Source: Nematopogon swammerdamellus
Taxonomy: Eukaryota; Arthropoda; Insecta; Lepidoptera; Adelidae
DNA: 64,000 nt
Reading direction: 5' to 3'
Assembly (NCBI GenBank): GCA_946902875.1
Contig: OX336344.1
Location: 20,357,791-20,421,790 of the forward strand
Shown here: positions 31,575 to 41,739 of the stretch, piece by piece
How the letters are laid out: each line of letters starts with the position of its first letter
Numbering within the stretch: position 1 is the stretch's first letter
Made by a program: the position numbers and the translations under genes
The notes under the pieces: model-generated
What the model saw: the letters and a program-made list of their open reading frames with translations, nothing else
Told to the model about the DNA's origin: nothing
Databases searched by the model: none

Positions 31575-33165
31575 TTTTTTTATAAAAGCGCGACATGTGG
31601 CATCGTTTCACTTACGAGTAGGCGACTTACGATGCCCATGAACATTCTGTGATGCACAGGGATTGCAAATGCCATGCCGGCCTGACAGGAGCCTTTTCAC
31701 GCCCCTTTTGAAAAACCCCAGGCTGTACTTGCGAGGAAATAGATGGCAGGGAGTGCGTTCCACATTTTCCCGGTTCTGTGAATAAAAGACCAACAGAACC
31801 GGTTGATATGGTACCGGTACCTATGGTACCGGTTGCGCATCCTCGGTAGGTCGATTGTATAGGGGTGCATCCCCTGGCCAGTACGCGTAGTGCGGAGGTG
31901 GAATGGGGACGACGCAATCGCGTTAAACAGCTCCTCCGAACACTCCCCGTGAAATAGACGATAGAACACACTTAGGGAGCCGACGTGCCTACGGAGTTGC
32001 AGCGGTTCTAAGTCGCGGGACACCACAGGGTCATCCACAAGTCGCACGGCACGACCGACGCTGGATTGAGTCTAGCGGCACAAGCTGGTATTTAGCTGAC
32101 CATCCCACAGGTGCGAGCAGTACTCCAAGCAAGACCTAACCTGCGTTTTATAAAACGTCAGTTTTTGGCCCCCCGCCTCCGTGAAGTACCGTCGCACCTT
32201 GTTGAGTACACCCAGCTTTTGACGTGATGACGTCACGTCTTATAAATTGATGAACACCGGCTGCACGCACGAAGAAGTGTCACGTTCCATCTAAACCTGT
32301 GTGTGCAAGCGAAAGTGCGTAACAAGCGATAGAGAGGCATATACAATAGTAGGAAATACAAAATATATTTGTCCGTCTTTTGCGAGCCTCGAACCCGCGG
32401 TCCCTGCCACCAATATATTGTGACCGACCAGACATCTTAAACCATCCGGTTAATCGGTCATGTACCATTGAAGCGAAATTCGGAAGGTAACATGAAATTA
32501 GTCTTCAATTAAGTCCTAAGATGGCGCCAGGAGTATCGAATTTGAATTAAATAATTATTATATTTTTAAATGTGCTAATTATAGAACGGTGCCAAGTGGG
32601 AACAGCATAGTTAAATTTAAAGATTATTTTATATTATGTTGAAATTTCGAAATTGTGTATTTAAAGGTTTTCATAATTTTTCCAATAATATTTTCATGTT
32701 TTGTCTGATTGGCGGATAAATGTATAATTTCGCCGCTTCTGCATCATAGATGTCAGACCAAAGGCTAAGTGTCCTATTTGTCTATAGATGGCATGCCTAT
32801 TTCTTATTATATTTTTAGTTGCCAAATTGAGACAAGTTCAGCGGTAGTCTACTTGAAGGTCTTGCTACGTTGTAGTATGCGCTTCGATATGTAGATGGCG
32901 TAAATTAAAAGTTTATATTGATAATTAATATTATTAGTTTTTAAAGTACTCACATTTGCGATTTAAGAATTAAACTTCTAAGCACGATAAAGTATTATAA
33001 ACTGATTTTGTATGTGACTTCACACTTTATATACTTTATAACGTCATCACGTAAAACTATCGTCCGTAAACCAACTTTACAGACAACAATTTTTTTGAGG
33101 CCAGCTTGGCCTTGCCCTCAATGTAACGCCGGAAGTTTAAGTCGTGCGACAGTTCGACACAAGTT
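31575..33165 (-). mobile_element. LINE-A fragment interrupted by another element
   Basis: The minus frame gives WNALPAIYF, FCWSFIHRTGK, LEPLQLRRHVGSLSVFYRLF and, beyond the insert at 32219-33093, the RHYIEGKAKLASKK block. The insert splits the LINE inside the run CCCAGCTTTT/GAGGCCAGC that is continuous at 3937-3957. Confidence 0.85.
32219..33093. mobile_element. 875-bp unclassified element nested in LINE-A
   Basis: Shares both ends with the shorter element at 4769-5090 (GACGTGATGACGTCACGTC; ACGTCATCACGTAAAACTATC). The interior holds a tRNA-like GGATGGTTTAAGATG ... CGGGTTCGAGG on the minus strand and AT-rich filler. Confidence 0.7.
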
Positions 33166-33171
33166 TTTTTA

Positions 33172-33500
33172 TTTCTTTTATGGAAACTGACACCGTTGGC
33201 TACATCACCTACAACATCCGTGATGTCAGCCCATAACACCGGGTGAACTTGGTGCCACGTCAGTGCTTCCCTTCGGTCGTGCCGGCTACACTGAACTGGA
33301 CGGAAAACACAAACTATTTACATAGCCGTTTCGACCGACCTTTCATTTAGTGCGGTGATATCAACCCGGGCGTGTTAAATCCTACCACCTAATAACATAA
33401 GAAGGGAGTAATATCCCTTAGTCACCTTTTGTGACATACACGGGGAGAGATGAAGTGGGGATATTCTTTTAAAGTACCGGCCCCACACGGTACAGTGCAG
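33172..33500 (-). mobile_element. SINE-1 variant
   Basis: SINE-1 body with the TTAGTCACCTTTTGTGACAT-type head, ending 67 bases from the T17 donor. Confidence 0.75.
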
Positions 33501-33567
33501 TATTCATCATTTAAAGACATTGCAGATAGCTACAATAATCAGAAATCCATATCGGATGGGTACTTAC

Positions 33568-33765
33568 TGCATCTCTCTGGACGAACGCAGATTCCCTTAG
33601 TTTCATCCCTGACGTAGCCGGGTATACACTTGCATTTCTGGGCGCAGTTCTCGTCCGGTGGGTTCTCGCATTTCTTGAAAGGAGACTTTTTTATGTCGCA
33701 GGTTTCTCTGCAGTCTTGGCAACCTGGTATGGCGTAGCGATCGCCACCGCAGCCTCTACTTACCG
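33568..33765 (-). CDS. TIL exon T17 (class E)
   Basis: Acceptor ACATTGCAG and donor GTAAGT (leftover A) bound 198 bases. It starts VSRGCGGDRY, has the class E GCQDCRETC cluster, a seven-residue loop ENPPDEN, KCKCIPGYVRDE and CVRPERC. Ten cysteines. It is the first TIL exon downstream of the candidate terminal exon at 35.8 kb, so it may be the first TIL domain of a second gene. The open frame just upstream looks like a leader but has no ATG. Confidence 0.87.
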
Positions 33766-33842
33766 CTGCAATGTGAATTAACAGATGAAATATTAACAAG
33801 TAATGAGGTGTGATGCAGTAGTCGGCTGTCTATAAAAAAAGC

Positions 33843-34785
33843 CTCAGGTGCACTCCGGGAGTGCCGGCAGAAGTGAAAACACCGTAACATTGCTTAAAAA
33901 AAAAAAGTTTAAGTTTTAAGTTTATTTATAGCGAAGGTTTAAAAAAAATTAAAAATTAAAAAAATAATAATGGGGAAAAAGATATAAAAAAAAATTAATG
34001 AAAAAAAATTATAAAAAAAAAAAAAAAAAAAATTATTAAAAAAAAATTATAAAAAAAAATTTATGTTAAATTTAGTAGAACGGACAGACATGCATTTGTT
34101 ACGGAACCCTACATTCATTTTGCAAAACTTAGTAGAATGGACAGACATAAACGTGTTACGGAACCCTACTTTTATTATAAAATAACCGTCGGGGACCTTG
34201 GTTGAAAATTGTAAAATTTAGTAGAACGGACAGACATGCATTTGTTACGGAACCCAACATTCGTTTTGCAGAACTTAGTAGAATGGACAGACATAAACGT
34301 GTTACAGAACCCTACTTTTATTATAAAATAACCGTCGGAGGACCTTGGTTGAAAATTGTAAAATTTAGTAGAACGGACAGACATGCATTTGTTACGGAAC
34401 CCTACATTCATTTTGAAATAAATGTTAAATTTAGTAGAACGGACAGACATGCATTTGTTACGGAACCCTACAATTCATTTTGCAGAACTTAGTAGAATGG
34501 ACAGACATAAACGTGTTACGAAACGAAACCCTACAACCGAAACCGGGAGTGCCGGCAGATCCCGTGCCAATCGTAACTTAACCCTTATTGCAATGACTTA
34601 AGGTTACATTTTAAATAATAATGTCGCTGTCGCGGTGTTACGAACAGAATTGATCCCGTGCCACTGTAACTTAACCCTTAATGCATGACTTAAGGTTACA
34701 TTTCGCTTTTCGAGACTGACGAGGACGCGATGACGCGAGTTTAAATTTTTTTACCCAAGCGCCGCTAAAGAAGTTTTCACTTCAA
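33843..34785. mobile_element. DNA-type element carrying a tandem array
   Basis: Ends GGGAGTGCCGGCAGAAGTGAAAAC and AAGAAGTTTTCACTTCAAAA match those at 60205-60660. Inside, 34065-34540 is a tandem array with alternating GAACGGACAGACATGCATTTG and GAATGGACAGACATAAACGTG units, and there are two copies of ACTTAACCCTTA(A/T)TGCA. Confidence 0.7.
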
Positions 34786-34855
34786 AAAAGATAGGTTCAA
34801 GAATATCCATTGCGCTAGTTAAAAGATTCAACCTTGGATTCAACTCAGTTCGGCT

Positions 34856-34972
34856 ATGGTGTTCCAAAAATCTAAATTAGCTCCTTTTCCCCAGTTTTTC
34901 CCGCCAACTCCAACGTTAGAAGAAGAGGAAGAAGACAGCGTCAATGACATATATATTTTCTTTTATATTTAA
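34856..34972 (+). other. Small plus-strand open frame
   Basis: An ATG-started frame of 38 codons with FPQFFPPTPTLEEEEED. It could be a small gene or chance; nothing around it supports expression. Confidence 0.15.
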
Positions 34973-35216
34973 GTTTAATCTACTGTATTACTTTTTGTTA
35001 ATTGGTTATGGTTATTTCGAATATTAACATGATAATATTTTTTTAATAATCAAAGTTTAATCATTTTAATTTAGTTTTATTTATTTTAATCGAAATATTA
35101 ATAACAAAACCATTCATGCAGATGAACTTGTTATAAAATAACTTTAGCACTGAAGATAGATGAAATAAAAAAAATAGATATATACTTGAAAATAAAATTC
35201 AGTTTTTATTAGAGAT

Positions 35217-35690
35217 CGTATATAAGGTGTTTCGTTAGTCATGTCATTAACTTCGGGAGGGTTACATACACACTCAAATAAACACTTTACGTAAGAAAAA
35301 TACATATGTGTATAGGAGCATTTTTTCTCCTAACAAAAAAATAAAATCAAATAAGTAATTGTAAAAACCAATCATAGTGACCTTGCGACTTACTTACAAC
35401 AAACAGCTGTTCTGCGTTTGAACATAGTACGGTCATTGACCCCCTACAATGCAAGTTACCTACTGTTACACACAGGTTAATGTTTAGGTAGCAAACATGT
35501 TTTGTTAAATTTCTCGAAAAGTAATACTAGTATGTGGTGATGTAGCCAACCGTGTCAGTTTCTATAAAAAAAAAAAAAAAAATACTATAAACATATCATT
35601 TTTATTTTGCGTAAAGTGTTTATTTGAGTGTGTATGTAACCCTCCGGAAGTTAATGACATGACTAACGAAACACCTTATATATTTTTAGC
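35217..35690. mobile_element. MITE with about 80-bp inverted ends
   Basis: TATAAGGTGTTTCGTTAGTC near 35220 pairs with GACTAACGAAACACCTTATA near 35661; the match runs through GGTTACATACACACTC. A scrap of SINE-1 tail (35534-35577) lies inside. It sits just downstream of the candidate terminal exon. Confidence 0.85.
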
Positions 35691-35774
35691 TTTGATTTTA
35701 GATAAACTTAGTTTCAGTTTAGCAAATTTAAAAAGGTCTTGTTAAATAAAGTAAGTTCCATTATACTACAAATT

Positions 35775-35917
35775 TTAATATTTTAGTTCCCAAATATGCA
35801 CAATGGCTTTGCCACCTTCTCTGGTGTAGTCACCACTTTGCAATGAGCGACGACGGCGGTAGTGCGGAGCATCTGGCGAGGGTTCTGTGGCTTCCCCTGT
35901 CTTCAATTTTCTCGGCG
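35775..35917 (-). CDS. Candidate terminal coding exon (not a TIL domain)
   Basis: A TTATAG acceptor at 35918-35923 opens an exon whose phase-1 frame, the one every TIL donor feeds, stays open for 46 codons to a TAA at 35775-35777. It encodes a hydrophilic tail with PSPDAPHYRRRRS and ends AIVHIWELKY. There are no cysteines. Possible polyadenylation hexamers (TTTATT on the plus strand) lie at 35601 and 35619 inside a downstream MITE. If real, it ends a gene comprising T36 to T18. I do not recognise the peptide; a chance open frame of this size cannot be excluded. Confidence 0.4.
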
Positions 35918-36207
35918 CTATAACACAGTATTAAGTAATAAACCTCATAATTGTATCTGGACTGGGCCATGCTATGAAACACGGGCAGGTAGATGGATAG
36001 AATGATAAACCTTCCTTGCTTTACTTATAAAACTGTGAACAAAATAATCTAACATTACTTTCTTAGGTGGTTATAAAAAAATATTACGAAATGAACTAAA
36101 AATATATGAGAGAGAACAAGTATTCTTGCATTCAATGATCTATTTATCACTCGAATGAACGGTCGGGGAATAACTAGATTTATGTGGGGAAAGGATAAGG
36201 ACAATGT

Positions 36208-36580
36208 CAGCCTCGGTAGCTCGGTGCTGCGGTCGGTCGACTGTTGTTAAGAACACCTGGACGTGGTCAGTACTTGGATGGGTGACCGTTAGAACGTTAA
36301 AGGCTGACCGTGGTTCGGATTCCACGTAAAACTGGAGGTCCCTTCCCTTCTTACCTTGCCAGGTAGTAGGGCATATCACGCCCGGGTTGGTATCACCGCA
36401 CTGAATGAAACGTCAGTCGAAACGGCTATGTAAATAGTTTGTGTTTTCCGTTCAGTTCAGTGTAGCCGACATGACATGAAGGGAAGCACTGACATGGCAC
36501 CTAGTTCACCCGGTGCTATGGGCTGATATCACGGATGATGTAGGTTATGTAGCCAGCCGTGTAAGATTCCATAAAAAAAA
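36208..36580 (+). mobile_element. SINE-1, full length, plus orientation
   Basis: Complete from GTCAGCCTCGGTAGCTCGGT to CCGTGTAAGATTCCATAAAA; the 5S-like segment reads GTCAGTACTTGGATGGGTGA. Confidence 0.85.
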
Positions 36581-36853
36581 TGTGAGCCATACCGAGTTGC
36601 TGAGCTGAGAGAAACACGGGTACCAAGATTTCGTCAAGTTGTAGCAGATGTTAAAAATAGCCTGTGTTTCATTTAATAGAGTGTAGAAGGTGGTCGAAGG
36701 CAATGAGAGATCGATAATGTACGAGAATATGTGGGCCTACACCTACACTCACCCAGCTAAGCGAGTATTTTGTCAGTTCCTTTCAACTTGGAGACCGTTT
36801 GTTCCTCTCTACTCCATTTTCAAACAGATATATAATATAATGAAAATACTCAC

Positions 36854-37024
36854 GACATTGTTTCAGTGGAATGCAGTTGTTGTTGGCGTCCCTCACGAGT
36901 CCGTCGATGCAGAAGCAGCCGACGACGCATTGCCGGGTGCACACTCTGGGGTTAGGGTTGTCGCAGGTGGGGGGGCAGGCAGTTCCGCACTGCTTGAACA
37001 CTTCCCTCTTGCCGCATTGCTTAG
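36854..37024 (-). CDS. TIL exon T18 (class A)
   Basis: Acceptor ACCAACAG and donor GTGAGT bound 171 bases, the shortest intact exon. Ten cysteines; KQCGKREVFKQCGTAC start, loop TRQ, VGCFCIDGLVRDANNN and CIPLKQC. It is the intact sister of the broken T2, including both flanking introns and a LINE tail beside the acceptor. The loop places Arg at the inferred P1 position, suggesting a trypsin-like target. It is the last TIL exon before the candidate terminal exon. Confidence 0.92.
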
Positions 37025-37179
37025 CTGTTGGTAAGGTTAGTTGTTTAAATAGAGCTGACACGGGTGGCTGGGTCCAATACTCTCTCGGAAGATCAAGAAG
37101 ATCACCACTTCTCGCGAAACTACGCTCAGCCATGCGCCGTGCCAACTATGTGGCGGACGAAAAGGTCGAAGCGATACGA

Positions 37180-37285
37180 ATCGAACGATAAATGTGTAGA
37201 AGCGATACGAATCGAACGATAATGTGTAGAAGCGATACGAATCGAACGATAATGTGTAGAATCGATACGACTCGTACGATAGTGT
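37180..37285. repeat. 29/30-bp minisatellite
   Basis: Three to four units of AGCGATACGAATCGAACGATA. Confidence 0.85.
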
Positions 37286-37719
37286 TTAACAGCGGTAAAA
37301 GCCCAAACGAACATAGAAAAGGTTGAAGTCAAATTAATTGACACGCCCTTTTAAGAATACCATGTTATAAGTAGTACACACGCACCGCACGAACAGTCAA
37401 GCTTGGAGGAAAAGGAAGAAGTAGACAGTCACATTTGTTAGAACCCCAGAAACAACCTCGCGCCAAATAATGTCGTGCAGTACTGTAAATATCTATAAAT
37501 AAAAAAATATATATAGTGAATGTTAAAATATACAACACTATTCTAGAGTTACATTATTATTAATTCAGAAAGCTTCAACAAATTAAACGACCGAATTTAG
37601 TTTTTATTATGGTATCTGACATTCTTCACCGGTGATGTCAACCCGTTACACCTTATTCCTATCAGAGCTGGATGCCATGTTAATACTTTCCTTTGAACAC
37701 ACATAAATGACCAGAGTTA

Positions 37720-37825
37720 GTTCTTCTTCGCATTGAATTTAGAACTGGCGGAATTTTCGACATATCCAAGCGTAGGTTACCTACCTATGGATGAAATTAT
37801 ACAATAAACAATAAACCCAACAATG
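37720..37825 (+). mobile_element. Retroposon tail beside T19
   Basis: Same sequence as 5650-5755 (GAACTGGCGGAATTTTCGAC), ending CAATAAACAATAAACC close to the T19 donor. Confidence 0.65.
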
Positions 37826-37843
37826 ACAGCAGAGAATGCTTAC

Positions 37844-38023
37844 GGCACTGATCAGGCAAGATGCAGGCCCCGTCAGCGCGTCGGACGAAGCCACTAGCAC
37901 AGAAACAGCCTCTAACACAGTCGTGGATGCAGGGACTAGGCAGGCCGTAGTTCTCACAGGTTTCAGGGCAGGCTGTGCCGCACTCCTGATATTCCTCGTT
38001 GTTGTCGGGGTCACAGCTTGGTG
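37844..38023 (-). CDS. TIL exon T19 (class A)
   Basis: Acceptor CCTTCAG and donor GTAAGC bound 180 bases. Ten cysteines: start PSCDPDNNEEYQEC, then GTACPETC, loop IHD, RGCFCASGFVRRADG and CILPDQC. The inferred P1 residue is His, which is unusual, so inhibition of a trypsin- or chymotrypsin-like protease is doubtful. The coding frame is the one set by the splice phase and the ten-cysteine pattern; the ATG-started reading frames here are overlapping shadows. Confidence 0.9.
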
Positions 38024-38507
38024 CTGAAGGAAAAGACGGAAGTTGGAAACTTCTTGAATTTCAAGTGAAGAAGAAGGAAGATGTCGGCTTTCTTAGAGAA
38101 ATTGGACGTAAGTAAAAAAAAAAGCCGCCAAGTGCGAGTTGGACTCGCACACCAAGGATTCCGTACCATTACTCAATAAATTTGTATTATGTATGTACAA
38201 AAATAATTGTGTTTTGAAAAACCACGAAAGGCCTAAATAAACACTACAGCAATGGTTTAACTGTCAGGCATTCGTATAGTTGAAATGAAATAAAATATTT
38301 CTTATGACACAACTACAAAACAATTTTCGGATTTTTCCTTTACTTGTGCTGTGGAGACCTTTCTTCTTACTTCATTACTATAGGTCAACGGGAAGGCAGG
38401 AAGGAATCTTCAGCAGAAGGCCTAGCGCACACTCCGATTAAAAATCGGAAAGCAATTTGCAGTGCGCGTTAGTCTTAAGATTTGTGGCGATAGAAATGCT
38501 AACTCAC

Positions 38508-38693
38508 GGCATTGTGCTGGCAGAACGCATCTCCCGTCGTTGCGCCGTACGTAGCCCGGCCTACAGAAGCAGCCAGTCACGCACTGAAGTGTACAGATCC
38601 TGTTTTTGTTCTTGTAATTGTCGCAGGTGTCGGGACACGACGAACCACATTCCAAGAACACTTCATTCGGATCCTTGCATTGGTTTGTTGCCG
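38508..38693 (-). CDS. TIL exon T20 (class A)
   Basis: Acceptor ACCCACAG and donor GTGAGT bound 186 bases. Ten cysteines; [15 protein letters not shown] start, [15 protein letters not shown], loop TLQ, GCFCRPGYVRRNDG and CVLPAQC. T25 is a close sister with the same loop and the same NQCKDPNE start. A decayed copy of the exon lies about 400 bases upstream in the intron (38940-39094). The inferred P1 is Leu, fitting a chymotrypsin-like target. Confidence 0.92.
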
Positions 38694-38939
38694 CTGTGGG
38701 TCGAAAGAATTCATATCATGCTCTTTTATTAAGAAATCGGTATGGGTGGGTCTATATAGGAACCTCTACACAGTCAAATCCACCGCACATCGAGAAACCA
38801 CGCTCAGCAAAGCACCATCCCAAGACAACATGGCGACAAAGAGATCTTTCTGAAGTTGGATGGCAGAGAATAAGGAATGCATGTTACTCCGAGTAGCATC
38901 CATTATATTACGTACATTTAGAACAGTCTGAGTGACTCT

Positions 38940-39094
38940 AAATATCGTCTGTGACTCTACAACTTTGCGTATATGAAGATATATTCTGTTTTTGAATATT
39001 CGATCCTTATGAATTTCCACAAGTTTCGTAACAAGTTGAACCGCATTCCAAGAACAATTCATTGGGCGGGAGGCCTGCATTGGTTTCGCTTCCG
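38940..39094 (-). pseudogene. Decayed TIL pseudoexon related to T20
   Basis: The minus strand keeps an acceptor-like CATACAG, then text matching T20: NQC, PNELFLECGS, a partial TC-ETC and FKNRI before sequence drifts. The frame shifts near PNE and a stop follows after ETCGNS; later cysteines are lost and no donor is recognisable. It sits in the intron between T20 and T21 and most likely arose as a tandem duplicate of T20 that then decayed. It shows that exon birth and death continue at this locus. Confidence 0.75.
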
Positions 39095-39400
39095 CTGTAT
39101 GTCGAAAACATGAACACATCCAAAGCTTTACATCGCTATATTCGACTCAAAGATCCAAAAACTTTAAAAAATATTGTTTCCACTGAAAAACAGTATGTCT
39201 AGTGTATTCTAGTATTTTACAATTAATGTTAAAATTGTGGCGTTCACATTGTTTAAAATATGAGCTCCATGCTCTTAAAATTGGGCTGGACTACTTAGAA
39301 CCTATAGAGTCGACATGTCGACAGAACGGATACTTTAACAGAACGTTAGTTCCAAATATTTACAGAAAATAAATAGAAGCAAAAATTCAAGGCTACTCAC

Positions 39401-39577
39401 GGCACTGTTCCGGCAACACGCAGTCACCCTCCTCGTTCCTCACGTAGCCCGGAAGACAGAAGCATCCCTCTACGCATTTTTCAATACAGCTGATCTTAAT
39501 ATCTTTGTTCTTACACGTTTTTGGGCACGCCGTTCCACAGCTATCGTACTGTTCGTTGTTTCCGCATTGTTGAGGAG
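39401..39577 (-). CDS. TIL exon T21 (class A)
   Basis: Acceptor GTCCCAG and donor GTGAGT bound 177 bases. Ten cysteines; QQCGNNEQYDSCGTAC start, loop IEK, VEGCFCLPGYVRNEE and CVLPEQC. It is nearly identical to T14, 11.7 kb away on the far side of the candidate terminal exon, including intron sequence next to the donor (AATAGAAGC and neighbours). The inferred P1 is Glu, which would fit no common digestive protease. Duplication or gene conversion with T14 is recent. Confidence 0.92.
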
Positions 39578-40313
39578 CTGGGACAAACAAATAATAATTA
39601 CACATAAATTGTGGAAAATAACATATTTTTGTTGATAATATACTCGAATCATACAGTTATAAGATAGAGTGCAAGGGAGATTTCCTTCTTTCCGCATGGT
39701 TGGGAAACAATTCAATACATTTCTACTCATTTTCTCATGATTGGACGAAATATGGCTACTCACTGGATGAGTTAATGCGAAATATTCAATTCGGTCCGTC
39801 CGTGAGACGTAATTTTTTTATTACTTCATGATTACTTTATTACTAACTCAGCTAAGAATCATCCCGGTTAAACCAGCATTATAATTAAAAAAAAAAACAA
39901 AAAACCGCTTCCAAATCGGTCCATCCATTTGGGAGCGACGATGCCACAGACAGACACACACATACACACGTAAAACTTATAACACCCCTCCGTTTTCGTC
40001 GGGGGTTAAAAATAAAGTATAAACCATACGTGAGAAGATACAGAAGAGTACTTAGCAATATTGCAGCGGGTGAAAAGTTTACTACAAATAATGAAGGTCT
40101 ATTATAATGCAGATAGATGAACAGTCAAATAATAAGGAAGAAACGAGGATCGTGCATGTAATAGACAGTTAAGAAATCAGGATTTATAATAATAACCTTA
40201 AGATAATACATAATATGAAACACAGGAAAAGGAAATTAAGTATACAAATAAAACAAGACTGTGATGTTGTAAATTATAAGATTTATTATCACAGAACCCA
40301 GATTGGTACATAC

Positions 40314-40508
40314 CACCGGGGCACTGGCCGGCCGGTATGCATACTCCACTTTTGTTCCTCAAATAATCCGTCACACAGTCACAACCCGGTTCACAGGGTT
40401 GGGGTTGTAAGCAGGAGTAATCGGTGTATATGGACTCGCAGTTTTGCGGCGGACATATGTGGCGGCAGGGGTGGTGGACCTCGTTGGGACCACATGTCTG
40501 GTTTGAGG
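40314..40508 (-). CDS. TIL exon T22 (class F)
   Basis: Acceptor TTTTCCAG and donor GTATGT (leftover G, after CysProGly) bound 195 bases. Ten cysteines: NQTCGPNEVHHPC, then CPPQNCESIYTDYSC, loop LQPQP, EPGCDCVTDYLRN and CIPAGQC. T23 is an almost exact copy 1.1 kb away with matching flanks. The change of the usual GYLR to DYLR after C8 is particular to this copy. Confidence 0.92.
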
Positions 40509-40669
40509 CTGGAAAAGGTATGAAGATAAGTTTTTTTTTTATTGAAAGCGCGACCATGTGGCGCCTTGCCGCCCATATGGTGTCTAACGACGCTCATTGT
40601 ACTCATCGTCCATTGAGAGTACAAAATTCGTATAAGATATCCTTGTCCGAAATTTCGCACACGTTCTGG

Positions 40670-41340
40670 TAATTTATTTAATATTCCTAAAAGTAATTGT
40701 AACTACTGTTAGCGCGCACGATCGTGGCCTTTGCGGGCGGAGGCCGATAGATCTTTAAACTATTATCCCTGCTTTGTCTTCGTACTTAAACCACGCAATA
40801 AAACATTATTAGATAAATAATTTAATGTCATAAATAAAAAAGAGGTTTCGTAAACGCCGTTACTTTCAGAGATTGATTCGCAACACAATACATTCCATTC
40901 TCGCTTTCCTGCCGGAGGCCACGAACGTACGCGCTGACTGTACCTTAGTAATGCTTTCCTTCGCCGCTCTTGTGCAACTTATAATAATAAATTTTCTCAT
41001 GTTGACATCTTTCACGACAATCTTAAAAAAATTAAATTTTACTCGTAGTGTTTCATTAGCTTATTATTAAGTTTATATTTTTTTTTCTTCTTTATTATTT
41101 GATTAATTTTTGCATAAATATATTAGTTTTGGATATAGCTTTGTTATTGTCTTTTGACCTTTTGTTTACAATAAAATTGTGTCTTTATAAGTTAGCATCA
41201 TACTTTTTTTTATTTAAATATTACTACTTATATGTTAATGTAATCTTAGCTGGTTTTTAGTTTGTTAAATATTTTATATTAATTGTTTAGTTATGTACTG
41301 TATGATTACTGAATAAATAAAATAAAAAAATAAATAAAAA
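40670..41340. other. AT-rich spacer between the duplicated F exons
   Basis: No exon seen. A short plus frame at 40873-41070 and the AATAAATAAAATAAAA run near 41312 could be the 3' end of a retroposon. Confidence 0.4.
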
Positions 41341-41401
41341 TTAAAACTGTAATGTTGTAAATTATAAGATTTATTATCACAGAACCCAGATTGGTACATA
41401 C

Positions 41402-41596
41402 CACCGGGGCACTGGCCGGCCGGTATGCATACTCCACTTTTGGTCCTCAAGTAACCCGTCACACAGACACAACCCGGTTCACAGGGTTGGGGTTGTAAGC
41501 AGAAGTAATCGCTGTATATTGCCTCGCAGTTTTGCGACGGACATATCTGGGGGCAGGGGTGGTGGACCTCGTTGGGACCACATGTCTGGTTTGAGG
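41402..41596 (-). CDS. TIL exon T23 (class F)
   Basis: Same borders and length (195 bases) as T22: acceptor TTTTCCAG, donor GTATGT. Ten cysteines, loop LQPQP, EPGCVCVTGYLRT and CIPAGQC. The duplicated segment reaches beyond the exon, about 40255-40640 against 41344-41732, and includes the same fragment of LINE 3' end in the upstream intron, so a genomic segment was copied rather than an mRNA. Confidence 0.92.
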
Positions 41597-41739
41597 CTGG
41601 AAAAGGTATATGACGATAAGTTTTTTTTTTTATTGAAAGCGCGACCAAGTGGCGCCTTGCCTTGCCGCCAATAAGGTGGCTCATTGTACTCATCGTCCAT
41701 GGAGAGTACAAAATTCGTATAAGGGATATGACTCCCTTT

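Noticed and set aside
33539..33799. Hydrophobic leader (MLIFHLLIHIAAVS-like) fused to exon T17, as if a signal peptide
   Set aside because: The first codon (33797-33799) is TTG, not ATG, and the stretch coincides with a normal acceptor region ending TTGCAG. It is read as intron.
35391..35445. Start codon plus consensus donor on the minus strand as a first exon
   Set aside because: It lies inside the inverted-repeat MITE and encodes no hydrophobic leader.
36208..36330. 5S rRNA gene
   Set aside because: Only the internal control region resembles 5S; the rest is SINE and occurs many times in the window.
40873..41070. Plus-strand frame of 65 codons between T22 and T23
   Set aside because: No motif, no splice support, and AT-rich; treated as chance.
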